Below are positions 1-6,877 of a stretch of DNA of 10,403 nucleotides, piece by piece (positions within the stretch are counted from its first letter, which is position 1; each line of letters opens with the position of its first letter). Below the pieces are notes generated by a model. The model did not search any database. It saw nothing but the letters and a program-made list of their open reading frames with translations, and had not been told where the DNA came from. This stretch comes from Rhodopirellula sp. (GTDB lineage Bacteria; Planctomycetota; Planctomycetia; Pirellulales; Pirellulaceae), in the NCBI GenBank assembly GCA_002714565.1, contig PAXU01000071.1, positions 8,841-19,243 of the forward strand, written 5' to 3'. The translations under genes were made by a program, and so were the position numbers.

Positions 1-215
1 CTGTCTTTTCCGCCAGCATCCATAGCCTGAAAGACAACGAGCAGTCGCTGGGTACCTTGCGCATAAAGTCGCCGCTGAAGTTCAACCAGCTCATCTCTAA
101 GTTGTCGAAACTCTCGTTCAGCTGCTGGACGATCATCCGAGAACATCTCTGCACACGTCGGAATGGCTGACAAATCAACCGGCTTATCCGGTTCTACTAA
201 GTGTGTTTGTGGCAT
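1..215 (-). CDS. Polyphosphate kinase 2 (PPK2) family protein, N-terminal part only
   Basis: Reading the minus strand from the ATG at 215 gives 71 codons with no stop before the window edge. The end of this fragment, with RLYAQGTQRLLVVFQAMDAG followed by GKD, matches the start of the PPK2 kinase core: a helix with an LQxxLYA-type pattern, a hydrophobic strand, and the Walker A-like MDAGGKD loop that binds phosphate. PPK2 enzymes move phosphate between polyphosphate and nucleotides (AMP, ADP or GDP) in the cytoplasm. The subclass cannot be told because the lid and Walker B regions are missing. No other in-frame start lies between this ATG and an upstream in-frame TAA, so the start is well set. 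No clear ribosome binding site precedes it. It lies 61 bases downstream of the MlrC-family gene on the same strand, with a promoter-like sequence in the gap, so it may be transcribed with that gene, alone, or both. Confidence 0.85.
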   Translation of the reverse strand, partial: MPQTHLVEPDKPVDLSAIPTCAEMFSDDRPAAEREFRQLRDELVELQRRLYAQGTQRLLVVFQAMDAGGKD

Positions 216-247
216 GTAAGGAATCCCATAATTCTTGCTTTAACTCA

Positions 248-276
248 GTTATAACCACCATGCGAGTCAGTCCGAA
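248..276 (-). promoter_or_regulatory. Possible sigma70-type promoter for the PPK2 gene
   Basis: On the minus strand TTCGGA (276-271) and TATAAC (253-248) are separated by exactly 17 bases. The -10 matches consensus at 5 of 6 positions and the -35 at 3 of 6. It would start a transcript roughly 25-30 bases before the ATG at 215. It begins right after the stop codon of the MlrC-family gene, where an internal promoter would be expected. Short promoter matches often occur by chance. Confidence 0.35.
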
Positions 277-1788
277 TCAACAATTCGTTAAGACTTTATT
301 GTGCTCGTCAAAATCATCTTGCCACGGAAAGGCTGGTCTTGTGATTCTCTGGAATGGCAAATGTCGACACGTCGCTGGTGTCGGCCCTCGTGTATCAAGC
401 ACCATCATCAAATCACTGTAATCCGAGAATGCCATCCCGTAATTCATGGGATTCTTAGCGACAATGATTTTCATTTGTGACACGTCTATTTCGAAGGCAT
501 CGTACTGCTCCCCGCACCATTCATATGTAGGATGCGTTGCAACACACACGTGTACGCCTCCAACTTTTATCACCGCCGAGGAACCCATGTGACCTTCGCA
601 TCTATCCCAAATGCCACCACGATATGTAAACACACCGTCGTTCAGCTGTATAATCGTTCCGCAAACGGGGACCGGATCACCCCAGTCCGGGTCGTGACGA
701 AATCCGATTTCAATCATGATTTCATCGCCTACGGAGTGCTTGTGGCACTCCGCCGCTACATGCGCATCAACAACCGGAATGACGGAATGAATGTCTGCCG
801 TAAGAGCCATCAAATGCGGAAGTAGCTGAACACTGTCACCTGCCGCACCGCCTCCGCAACAATCTGACGTTTCAACCAACACCACGCAACCGTCATGTGC
901 AAGGCTACGCTCGATAGCACTTTCAACGCCGATCAATTCTGGTTCCAGATCATGCCTGCGTGACCAGTAGTATTCCGTTATTTCTGTGGCGAGTTCACAT
1001 GCAAGGTCTGGATCATCGTTAGTTATCACCAATCCACCGCCGCCCATATTTGGTGCATCCAGATATGGATGCACAAGGAATGCGCTGGTCATGTAAACGT
1101 CGTCGCGTTTCTCAATTCGTTTCGCCAATCGCATCGTATCTGCAAACGGACCTTCACCTTCCGTGGTCCCATTTATGGCGCCAACAAGCACAGGTGTAAT
1201 TCCCATCGCCATGCATGGGATTAGATTACCATCAACAATGTCGAGCAGAGCCGTAGCACCACGTTGCCCCGTCTCAAAGGCGTCACGATGAGGGTATGTA
1301 TCCCAGGCCACCAGCACATCTGAGTTGCTGACCATTTGTTCTGTCATGTAAGCATGAAGATCGAGGGTTGCCACAAGTGCAACATCTGCGCCGATCAAAT
1401 CTCGCACGGACTCGAGTAAGTCACCCTCAAGGTCAGGAATTCCATCGACCGCCGCTGCCCCGTGAAGTGCCAGCAAGACTCCGGCCACTGGTCCTTCAGA
1501 AATCGCTTCTGAAATACCAGTTAAGATTTGTTGCTTGATGGCACTATATGCCCGTGTGGTGACAGGCCCGCCGGGACATGCAGTAGCCGCAATCGTTGGG
1601 ATCACTTCAATATCACCGGCACGCGGACTTAGCACATCGTAATACCCGCCAAGCGTTCCATCTGCAATCTCTAATACATCCTGCCCAGTGATGTATTGAG
1701 TACGTTTGAACGAATTAAGATCGGTGGGAATTCCACCAAAGTGGTTACATTCCACAAGCAGAGCGCCAATGACGATTCGTTGTTTCAT
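277..1788 (-). CDS. M81 family metallopeptidase (MlrC / microcystinase C family)
   Basis: This 503-residue protein matches the MlrC family along its whole length. Members are zinc-dependent hydrolases; the founder cuts linearised microcystin, but most relatives have unknown substrates. Visible landmarks are an N-terminal V-E-C-N-H-F segment (residues 12-17, ETNTF in typical members), LALHGA (107-111) followed by the D-L-E-G pattern (119-122), TLDLHAYMTEQM (141-152), TYPHRDAFETGQRGA (164-178), a glycine-rich GGGAAGDS loop (312-319) and the C-terminal KNPMNYGMAF and LPFQRITRPAFPW segments (445-489). Asp143, His145 and His167 have the D-x-H...H spacing of the family's zinc ligands. Two features differ from typical members: the D-N-P before the glycine loop is D-C-C (309-311), and there are 14 cysteines in all. 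No signal peptide is seen, so the protein is probably cytosolic. A weak AGG lies about 8 bases before the ATG. It is transcribed divergently from the unit at 1950-2145 and the six-gene run, so shared control is possible. Family is certain; substrate is unknown. Confidence 0.93.
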   Translation of the reverse strand: MKQRIVIGALLVECNHFGGIPTDLNSFKRTQYITGQDVLEIADGTLGGYYDVLSPRAGDIEVIPTIAATACPGGPVTTRAYSAIKQQILTGISEAISEGPVAGVLLALHGAAAVDGIPDLEGDLLESVRDLIGADVALVATLDLHAYMTEQMVSNSDVLVAWDTYPHRDAFETGQRGATALLDIVDGNLIPCMAMGITPVLVGAINGTTEGEGPFADTMRLAKRIEKRDDVYMTSAFLVHPYLDAPNMGGGGLVITNDDPDLACELATEITEYYWSRRHDLEPELIGVESAIERSLAHDGCVVLVETSDCCGGGAAGDSVQLLPHLMALTADIHSVIPVVDAHVAAECHKHSVGDEIMIEIGFRHDPDWGDPVPVCGTIIQLNDGVFTYRGGIWDRCEGHMGSSAVIKVGGVHVCVATHPTYEWCGEQYDAFEIDVSQMKIIVAKNPMNYGMAFSDYSDLMMVLDTRGPTPATCRHLPFQRITRPAFPWQDDFDEHNKVLTNC

Positions 1789-1949
1789 CGATTACCTAAT
1801 GTGCGAAGACTCACGATTAAGAAATTACTATTGCAATGTACCTCTAAATCTACACGATATGGGGTGTGGATCGTGCGAACGCAGCATGATGAACTGACGA
1901 CCACGAAGGAGTCACCAGGTACAACGGTGACAGAAGTGGAAGCTGTATA
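1789..1949. other. Divergent intergenic region with a 6-bp inverted repeat
   Basis: No convincing gene is present. It must hold the start signals of the minus-strand MlrC-family gene and of the plus-strand unit at 1950-2145. On the plus strand TTGCAA (1831-1836) with ACGATA or CGATAT 17-18 bases later is a weak promoter candidate, which would give an RNA of roughly 280 bases ending at the terminator at 2145. A perfect inverted repeat, GTCACC (1911-1916) and GGTGAC (1926-1931) with a 9-base spacer, lies 22 bases before the ribosome binding site of the 14-codon frame. It could be an operator or a leader hairpin. GTCACC could also pair, with one G-U, to GGTGAT inside that ribosome binding site. 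Confidence 0.4.
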
Positions 1950-1952
1950 AAC

Positions 1953-1966
1953 GAAAGGAGGTGATC
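1953..1966 (+). promoter_or_regulatory. Exceptionally long Shine-Dalgarno sequence
   Basis: GAAAGGAGGTGATC is complementary over all 14 bases to the standard 3' tail of bacterial 16S rRNA (GATCACCTCCTTTC). It is followed by T and then a GTG codon at 1968, so the GGAGG core ends 6 bases before the start codon, a working distance. Ordinary sites pair over 4-7 bases, and most genes in this window have no clear site at all. The 16S gene of this organism is not in the window, so its tail is assumed to be standard. Confidence 0.75.
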
Positions 1967-1967
1967 T

Positions 1968-2012
1968 GTGGACCATTACGACTGTACAAGATTAAGAGGT
2001 GGAAACGCCTAA
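1968..2012 (+). CDS. 14-codon small ORF or leader peptide, unknown function
   Basis: A GTG start directly after the long ribosome binding site opens a frame that reads MDHYDCTRLRGGNA and stops at TAA (2010-2012). The peptide is too short to assign. It has an acidic-aromatic start and a basic-glycine end (RLRGG), with no membrane segment and no run of one amino acid of the kind that marks classical amino-acid attenuators. The end of the frame lies inside the GAAA-capped hairpin at 1997-2010, so a ribosome reaching the stop codon would open that hairpin. This is typical of leader peptides that sense translation, but no target is shown. The case for translation rests on the ribosome binding site alone. 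An RNA with this sequence could instead act by occupying ribosomes. Confidence 0.5.
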   Translation: MDHYDCTRLRGGNA

Positions 2013-2099
2013 TGCCAATCGGCGGATTGCCCGCATGGGCGTCCACCCACCTGAGACCGGTGCCGTGAAAACGGATGGATCAGGTCATATAAATGGTGC

Positions 2100-2145
2100 A
2101 ACCGTGTCGACGACTTCGGTAGTCTCGGCACGGTTGTTTTTTTTT
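2100..2145 (+). terminator. Strong intrinsic terminator of the small unit
   Basis: AACCGTG (2100-2106) pairs with CACGGTT (2129-2135). The stem continues inward through a T-G pair, CGA/TCG and GACT/AGTC, with one bulged C at 2111 and a TCGGT loop (2116-2120), for about 15 base pairs in total. A G and nine Ts (2137-2145) follow. This is the clearest terminator in the window. It separates the 14-codon unit from the promoter of the PSCyt2/PSD1 gene. Confidence 0.9.
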
Positions 2146-2202
2146 GCCACGGCATTATCGGTACTAGACCGGGCGATTCGTGAGAGCAGAAGAAAAACCG
2201 AC

Positions 2203-2208
2203 TATAAT
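2203..2208 (+). promoter_or_regulatory. Consensus -10 box before the six-gene run
   Basis: TATAAT is a perfect -10 hexamer, 47 bases before the ATG at 2256 and 57 bases after the terminator. No good -35 lies 16-18 bases upstream (the region reads CGTGAGAG), so it may need an activator or another sigma factor. It would start a transcript near 2215 with a leader of about 40 bases, making the run from 2256 independent of the small upstream unit. Confidence 0.5.
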
Positions 2209-2255
2209 GAAAATCCACACCAACACATCTCACTTCTTAGCGAGTTGGCTTTTAC

Positions 2256-4445
2256 ATGAACCGCTGCTTTATCATCTTGGCATTGCTATGGATGCCATCA
2301 CAGCTAACCGGGCAAGAAGTAGCTGATCTGCCATGGGCTTTCCGGTCGCCACAATCGCCCGCCGTACCGATGGGTGATCAAATCAAGCATCCAGAGTTAG
2401 TACTGAACTCCATCGATGCCTTTATTCAAGCACGCCTCGACAGCATGAATCTTGCTCGTGCACCAAAAGCGGAGAAGCATACTCTGGTGCGACGTGCATA
2501 TTTCGATCTCATCGGGCTACCTCCATCTCCGGAACAGATCGAGGCCTTTGTTAACGATGAGAGTGGAAATGCATGGATCAATCTAATAAACAATTTGCTC
2601 GAGTCACCCCAATATGGAGAACGCTGGGGAAGGCACTGGCTGGACGTTGCTCGATATGCCGATTCGCAGGGATTCGAAGGCGACAACTCCATACCCAATG
2701 CCTGGCGATATCGGGATTACGTCATCAAGTCCTTTAACGACGACAAGCCGTACGATCAATTTGTACAGGAACAGATAGCGGCCGACGAAATCTGGCCGGA
2801 CAACCTGGATCTGGACCCCAAGCGTGTTTACATCCTGGCCGAGTCAAAACGTCGCAGCATGGAAGCACGCGTCGGCACAGGCTTTTTCGCATTAAGCCCT
2901 CAGGTTGCTGAGTCAGCATTGGATGCGCACAGGCTGAAGCACGAAACACTTACCGACTGGGTGGATACGACTACATCGGTATTCATGGGGCTGACCGTTG
3001 GCTGTGCACGATGTCACGAACACAAGTTCGACCCGATCAGCCAGGAAGACTATTACGCGATGCAGGCTATTTTCGCGCCGTCCACCAAAGAATATCTGCA
3101 TTTACACACACCAATGATGCGTGGTGACTGGCACTGGCTTTATCCGAGGCTAACAGCTGTAGAAGAAGCAAAGATTGCCTTAAAAGTGTTTCGATCTCGC
3201 ACCGGCGGTCGCGAGCTAAACGACGATGAAAAACAGCAACGCGAGCAATTACGTAACGCATTGATTGAGAGCGTAATGCGATTACCTGACAATGCAAACT
3301 CGGTGCCGAATGAGCCATTTGACATTTTAATGACGTCACCAACTGCAACAGTACTTGGGCATGATCATCCCAAACTTTTGAAACCTGTGCACTTTCTGGA
3401 TCGTGGAGAATTAGGTCACAAGGAACATGTGGTAAAAGCTGCAATTCCTGTTTCATTAGCTAACTCAACCGACCGTGACCCGGCCATCACGAAACCGTTT
3501 GAATCTCGCAAGGAATTCGCACTTTGGCTGACGCAATCTGACAATCCACTAACAGCGCGTGTCATGATGAATCGTATCTGGCAGTGGCACTTCGGCCGCG
3601 GCATTATATCCACCCCCAATGACTTCGGAGAAATGGGAGCAGCGCCAACCCATCCGGAATTACTGGATTGGCTAGCTCTGTCATTCATCGAACACAAATG
3701 GAGCATTAAGGAGATGCATCGCTTGATCATGACCAGCTACGCATATCAAGCCTCGAGCCAATTCGGCACCGACGAACACGAGCAGGTTGATCCTGACAAC
3801 AAGTATTTTTGGCGGATGAATCGTCGGCGCCTCGAAGCTGAAGCGTTATGGGACAGCGTACATGCTACTGCCGGCACAATTAACTTGAAGATGTATGGCC
3901 GCCCGGTTGTACCACCTCTGGCACCTGATGAAATCGCTGCATTACGGGAGAAATGGCAATGGCCTATTTCCGGCGATCCTGCTGAACACACCCGCCGTGG
4001 AGTGTATATCATGGTTCGGCGCAATTTCCGATTCCCAATGTTTGAAGTGTTTGATGCACCCATTACATCCGTTAGTTGTCCGCAGCGCGATGTCACTACG
4101 GTTGCACCTCAAGCACTTTGGACGCTTAACAGCCCTTCGGTTTATCGACAAGCAAAGCACCTCGCCAACCGCCTGGTTCAAGCCAGCCCTAATGACCCAA
4201 ACGTGTGGGTGAAAACTTTGTGGAAAATCACGCTTGCCCGAACAATCACCGATCAAGAACGGGCGGAGGCCATCGACTTGCTTAATGCACTGGAGTCAGA
4301 TGCCGCAGAGAACTTGGAACAAACCAAAGCCAACATTGGTCAATTGGAAACGGAACTGGCAACATTAACACCGCAACGAGCTGCGGGACTCATCCATCTT
4401 TGCCTGACCGTTTACAACCTGAATGAATTCTCATTTGTTGACTGA
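2256..4445 (+). CDS. Secreted PSCyt2/PSD1 (DUF1549 and DUF1553) domain protein
   Basis: The 729-residue protein starts with a Sec-type signal peptide (MNRC, hydrophobic stretch to about residue 17, probable cut near 20). The PSCyt2/DUF1549 domain fills about residues 45-280, with ARAPKAEKHTLVRRAYFDLI (68-87) and LIGLPPSPEQ, YGERWGRHWLDVARYADSQG (120-139) and VGCARCHEHKFDPI (248-261). Cys250, Cys253 and His254 form a CxxCH motif of the kind that binds haem c. The PSD1/DUF1553 domain follows from about 415 (LTARVMMNRIWQWHFGRGI, 432-450; THPELLDWLA, 465-474) to the end, LCLTVYNLNEFSFVD, which is the usual family ending. A lysine- and glutamate-rich segment at 684-706 may be a coiled coil. No N-terminal PSCyt1 domain is present. 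The family is abundant in Planctomycetota; its biochemical role is not established, and haem binding here is inferred from the motif only. The ATG gives a clean signal peptide, although no strong ribosome binding site precedes it. The DUF1501 gene follows after 24 bases. Confidence 0.92.
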   Translation: MNRCFIILALLWMPSQLTGQEVADLPWAFRSPQSPAVPMGDQIKHPELVLNSIDAFIQARLDSMNLARAPKAEKHTLVRRAYFDLIGLPPSPEQIEAFVNDESGNAWINLINNLLESPQYGERWGRHWLDVARYADSQGFEGDNSIPNAWRYRDYVIKSFNDDKPYDQFVQEQIAADEIWPDNLDLDPKRVYILAESKRRSMEARVGTGFFALSPQVAESALDAHRLKHETLTDWVDTTTSVFMGLTVGCARCHEHKFDPISQEDYYAMQAIFAPSTKEYLHLHTPMMRGDWHWLYPRLTAVEEAKIALKVFRSRTGGRELNDDEKQQREQLRNALIESVMRLPDNANSVPNEPFDILMTSPTATVLGHDHPKLLKPVHFLDRGELGHKEHVVKAAIPVSLANSTDRDPAITKPFESRKEFALWLTQSDNPLTARVMMNRIWQWHFGRGIISTPNDFGEMGAAPTHPELLDWLALSFIEHKWSIKEMHRLIMTSYAYQASSQFGTDEHEQVDPDNKYFWRMNRRRLEAEALWDSVHATAGTINLKMYGRPVVPPLAPDEIAALREKWQWPISGDPAEHTRRGVYIMVRRNFRFPMFEVFDAPITSVSCPQRDVTTVAPQALWTLNSPSVYRQAKHLANRLVQASPNDPNVWVKTLWKITLARTITDQERAEAIDLLNALESDAAENLEQTKANIGQLETELATLTPQRAAGLIHLCLTVYNLNEFSFVD

Positions 4446-4469
4446 TATCGAAACAGTAAAGAATACGAA

Positions 4470-5903
4470 ATGAATAATCCCTCAACGAATTGTTGTACTC
4501 AACAGAAAATGCCAGGCGTCTACACGCGTCGTCAAGCACTTTCACAATTTGGGATGGGATTAGGAGCATTTGGTCTCGCTGACCTTCTTGCCCGCGATTC
4601 GTATTCACAGGAAGGGGTAGGGGCGAGAGAGGACTCCCTGCCAGGCACGGCGGAGCACGTCATCTGGCTTTTCATGCAGGGTGGACCTAGTCAAGTTGAG
4701 ACGTTTGACCCAAAGCCAGCTTTGGCTAAACATGATGGAAGCCTGTTACCAGAAGAATTTAAGAAGTTTGATCTGGCCCAAATTAACACGGCAGATGCCA
4801 AAGTCTTCGGACCGCAATTCGAATTTGCAAAGCATGGCGAATCAGGGCTTGAGATTTCCTCACTGTTCCCTGAAATCTCAAAGCATGCCGACAAGCTGGC
4901 GGTCGTACGTTCGTGTTATCACGAACTATTCATTCATGGCTCGGCCCTGACCATGATGCATACTGGCACTCGTCTGCTTGGGCACCCAAGTGCTGGATCG
5001 TGGGTCGTGTATGGCCTGGGAAGCGAGACGCAAAGCTTGCCAAGTTATGTTGCCATGACCGATTCAATGTTTAGAAACGGGACAGCTACGTTTAGCTCCG
5101 GATACCTGCCAGCGATATATCAGGGTACATACTTACGCACGACGGGCATGCCAATTCAGAATCTGGGAAGACCGAACGGACTCACAGAGACCAGCCAGAA
5201 ACGCGTGCTAGATCAACTCAAGAAGTGGAATGGTCGGCACCGTGACAACCGACCGATCGATTCAAGACTAGATGCCCGAATTTCGAATTATGAACTTGCT
5301 TTTCAAATGCAAATGGCCGCTCCGGAGCTGATAGATCTTTCAAAGGAAACAGCGGCCACCAAAGAGCTTTACGGCATCGATGGCTCGGCGACCGATGCAT
5401 TTGGAAAAATGTGCTTGATGTCTCGACGAATGGTCGAGCGTGGCGTGCGTTACATGCACCTAGTTGATGCGGACTGGGATGCACACGGTGATGTAAAGGG
5501 TAATCATCAGTCCAGAGGGAAGGCCGTGGACAAACCCATCGCGGGTTTACTTGCTGATCTGGAGGCGCGAGGTCTTCTGGAAAAGACGCTTGTGGTTTGG
5601 TCAGGCGAATTTGGACGAACGCCCATCATGCAAGGCAGTAATGGACGTGACCATCATCCATATGGTTTCAGCATCTGGATGGCAGGTGGCGGCATTAAAG
5701 GCGGTAAGGTCATCGGCGCTACTGATGACTTTGGCTTTAATGCCGTTGAAGATCGATTTCACGTAAACGACCTGCACGCCACGATGATGTCTTTACTCGG
5801 AGTCAATCACGAAGAACTTACATATCTCTTTGAAGGTCGAGAACGCCGGTTAACGGATGTCGGTGGCCAAAATGACATCTCACGCCGATTGGTCGAAGGC
5901 TAA
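4470..5903 (+). CDS. DUF1501 domain protein with Tat signal
   Basis: A 477-residue DUF1501 protein, a family related to the alkaline phosphatase/sulfatase fold. The N-terminus has a twin-arginine motif, TRRQALSQFG (Arg20, Arg21), followed by a hydrophobic stretch to about residue 41, so export of a folded protein through Tat is likely. Family landmarks are IWLFMQGGPSQVETFDPKPA (65-84), CYHELFIHGSA (149-159), the metal-site-like DADWDAHGD (333-341), VVWSGEFGRTP (375-385), GRDHHPYGFSIWMAGGGIKG (392-411) and HVNDLHATMMSLLGV (431-445). The length is normal. DUF1501 genes commonly follow PSCyt2/PSD1 genes in Planctomycetota, and here the gap is 24 bases. The pair probably works together outside the cytoplasm. 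The substrate is unknown and hydrolase activity is inferred from the fold. Confidence 0.92.
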   Translation: MNNPSTNCCTQQKMPGVYTRRQALSQFGMGLGAFGLADLLARDSYSQEGVGAREDSLPGTAEHVIWLFMQGGPSQVETFDPKPALAKHDGSLLPEEFKKFDLAQINTADAKVFGPQFEFAKHGESGLEISSLFPEISKHADKLAVVRSCYHELFIHGSALTMMHTGTRLLGHPSAGSWVVYGLGSETQSLPSYVAMTDSMFRNGTATFSSGYLPAIYQGTYLRTTGMPIQNLGRPNGLTETSQKRVLDQLKKWNGRHRDNRPIDSRLDARISNYELAFQMQMAAPELIDLSKETAATKELYGIDGSATDAFGKMCLMSRRMVERGVRYMHLVDADWDAHGDVKGNHQSRGKAVDKPIAGLLADLEARGLLEKTLVVWSGEFGRTPIMQGSNGRDHHPYGFSIWMAGGGIKGGKVIGATDDFGFNAVEDRFHVNDLHATMMSLLGVNHEELTYLFEGRERRLTDVGGQNDISRRLVEG

Positions 5904-5947
5904 TCAATATTCTGTTTCGCACAAACAATTAACAACCATTGTGCCCT

Positions 5948-5951
5948 GGAG
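5948..5951 (+). promoter_or_regulatory. Ribosome binding site that sets the amidase start
   Basis: GGAG lies 8 bases before the ATG at 5960. A TTG codon in the same frame at 5939 opens a frame 7 codons longer, but it lies upstream of this site and has no ribosome binding site of its own. The ATG is therefore preferred. Confidence 0.6.
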
Positions 5952-5959
5952 TCTACCAC

Positions 5960-6856
5960 ATGCATAAACTTCCTCTTGGACCACTTTACTACGAATACAG
6001 TCGCCATAACGAGCCACGTCTTACGATCGAATCTGGTGACAGCGTCGAAGTCGAAGCGGAAGATGCGTTTTCCGGTCAAATTCGAAGCAATGATGATCGA
6101 CGTGACAAATCCAAGCGTCCGTTTGGAAATCCTCAAACCGGACCTATTTATGTGAACGGTGCTAGTCCCGGAGACACGCTGGCCGTGAAGATTGAATCGA
6201 TCGAACCACTGAACGGTCAATGTGCGACGCGAACGAGCGATCCTAACCAAATGTGCCAATGGTTAGGAACGGATTGTCACCACGGAACACATGTCTGCCC
6301 GATTTCAGATGGTGTTATTCACTGGAGCGACGACTTGAAGATCCCATATACACCAATGCTTGGCTGTATTGGCACATCTCCGGCAACCACCGTACCGGGC
6401 ACTGGGCCGGCAGGCCCTCACGGTGGCAATATGGATATCATCGAAACTTGTCCAGGCAATACCATTTACCTGCCGGTATATGTCGATGGAGCATTTTTGT
6501 ACCTGGGAGATGCACACGCAGCTATGGGGCATGGCGAACTCTCTGCATCCGGCCTGGAGATGGCGTCGCGCAGCGTCATTACGGTCAATGTTCTAAAAGG
6601 TAAGACTATCGAGTGGCCTCGTATTGAATCCCCCGATGAAATCATGGTCGTGGTTAGTGAGACACCAATGGAACGCAGTATTGCTCATGCTTCCGCACTG
6701 CTTATCCTGTGGATGGAGGAGGAGTTCGGTTGGGACCGTTGGCGGGCTTACGACATTTTGACGCATGTCATGCAAATCTCAATTGGGTATTACGGTATAG
6801 GCACCGTTGCCTGCAAGATTGCTAAGGAGCACCTTGCCAAACCGAGCGTTTTATAA
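5960..6856 (+). CDS. Acetamidase/formamidase family amidase
   Basis: From the ATG at 5960 the protein has 298 residues and matches the acetamidase/formamidase family (FmdA/AmdA). These enzymes hydrolyse short amides such as formamide or acetamide to ammonia and the carboxylate in the cytoplasm. Landmarks are NPQTGPIYVNGASPGDTLAV (57-76), PMLGCIGTSP (132-141), the glycine-rich GPAGPHGGNMD (149-159), IYLPVYVDGAFLYLGDAHAA (169-188) and MGHGE (189-193), and the C-terminal helix with ISIGYYGIGTVACKIAK (273-289). Asp184, His186 and Glu193 lie in the segment most conserved in the family. No signal peptide is visible. Cysteine-histidine clusters (Cys88, Cys99, Cys106, His107, His108, His111, Cys113) occur in the middle region. 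It lies 56 bases after the DUF1501 stop and 21 bases before the dehydrogenase. The family is clear; the exact amide is not. Ammonia release fits a nitrogen-scavenging role next to a peptidase, which is inference. Confidence 0.9.
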   Translation: MHKLPLGPLYYEYSRHNEPRLTIESGDSVEVEAEDAFSGQIRSNDDRRDKSKRPFGNPQTGPIYVNGASPGDTLAVKIESIEPLNGQCATRTSDPNQMCQWLGTDCHHGTHVCPISDGVIHWSDDLKIPYTPMLGCIGTSPATTVPGTGPAGPHGGNMDIIETCPGNTIYLPVYVDGAFLYLGDAHAAMGHGELSASGLEMASRSVITVNVLKGKTIEWPRIESPDEIMVVVSETPMERSIAHASALLILWMEEEFGWDRWRAYDILTHVMQISIGYYGIGTVACKIAKEHLAKPSVL

Positions 6857-6877
6857 ACACACCAACTCAAAACCCCT

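Larger units (their letters stand above)
1950..2145 (+). ncRNA. Unrecognised structured RNA / leader unit with tiny ORF and terminator
   Basis: This 196-base stretch behaves as one small transcription unit. In order it has a very long Shine-Dalgarno sequence, a 14-codon frame, a hairpin whose arms AGGTG (1997-2001) and CGCCT (2006-2010) are capped by GAAA, a hairpin CAATC/GATTG around 2016-2029, a stem ACCTGA (2049-2054)/TCAGGT (2080-2085) enclosing a second GAAA-capped hairpin CCGT (2063-2066)/ACGG (2071-2074), and a terminator with nine Ts. CCACCT (2047-2052) is also perfectly complementary to AGGTGG (1997-2002), and its last five bases to AGGTG inside the ribosome binding site (1959-1963), so exclusive folds can be drawn. 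The unit sits between the MlrC-family gene and the six-gene run, but the next gene has its own -10 box after the terminator. It could be an attenuating leader, a small regulatory RNA, or a small-peptide gene. I do not recognise the family. The 5' end is not defined. Confidence 0.5.

Noticed and set aside
1953..1970. A remnant of a 16S rRNA gene on the opposite strand, because GAAAGGAGGTGATC is the complement of the 16S 3' end
   Set aside because: The match stops after 14 bases; the sequence that follows (TGTGGACCATTACG) is unlike the conserved 16S region. With a start codon and a frame right behind it, a ribosome binding site is the better reading.
1696..1976. Open frames of 60-84 codons on both strands across the start of the MlrC-family gene and the intergenic region
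   Set aside because: They overlap a firm gene or its upstream region, have no ribosome binding site or family likeness, and show low-complexity threonine/valine-rich products.
2043..2085. A TPP riboswitch, suggested by CCTGAGACC and the following TCAGG
   Set aside because: Only the CTGAGA-like bases fit; the second conserved TPP segment and the spacing are missing, and the next gene is not a thiamine gene.
5939..5959. Longer start of the amidase at the TTG codon 5939
   Set aside because: The GGAG ribosome binding site lies between this TTG and the ATG at 5960, and family members begin close to the M-H-K-L-P segment.
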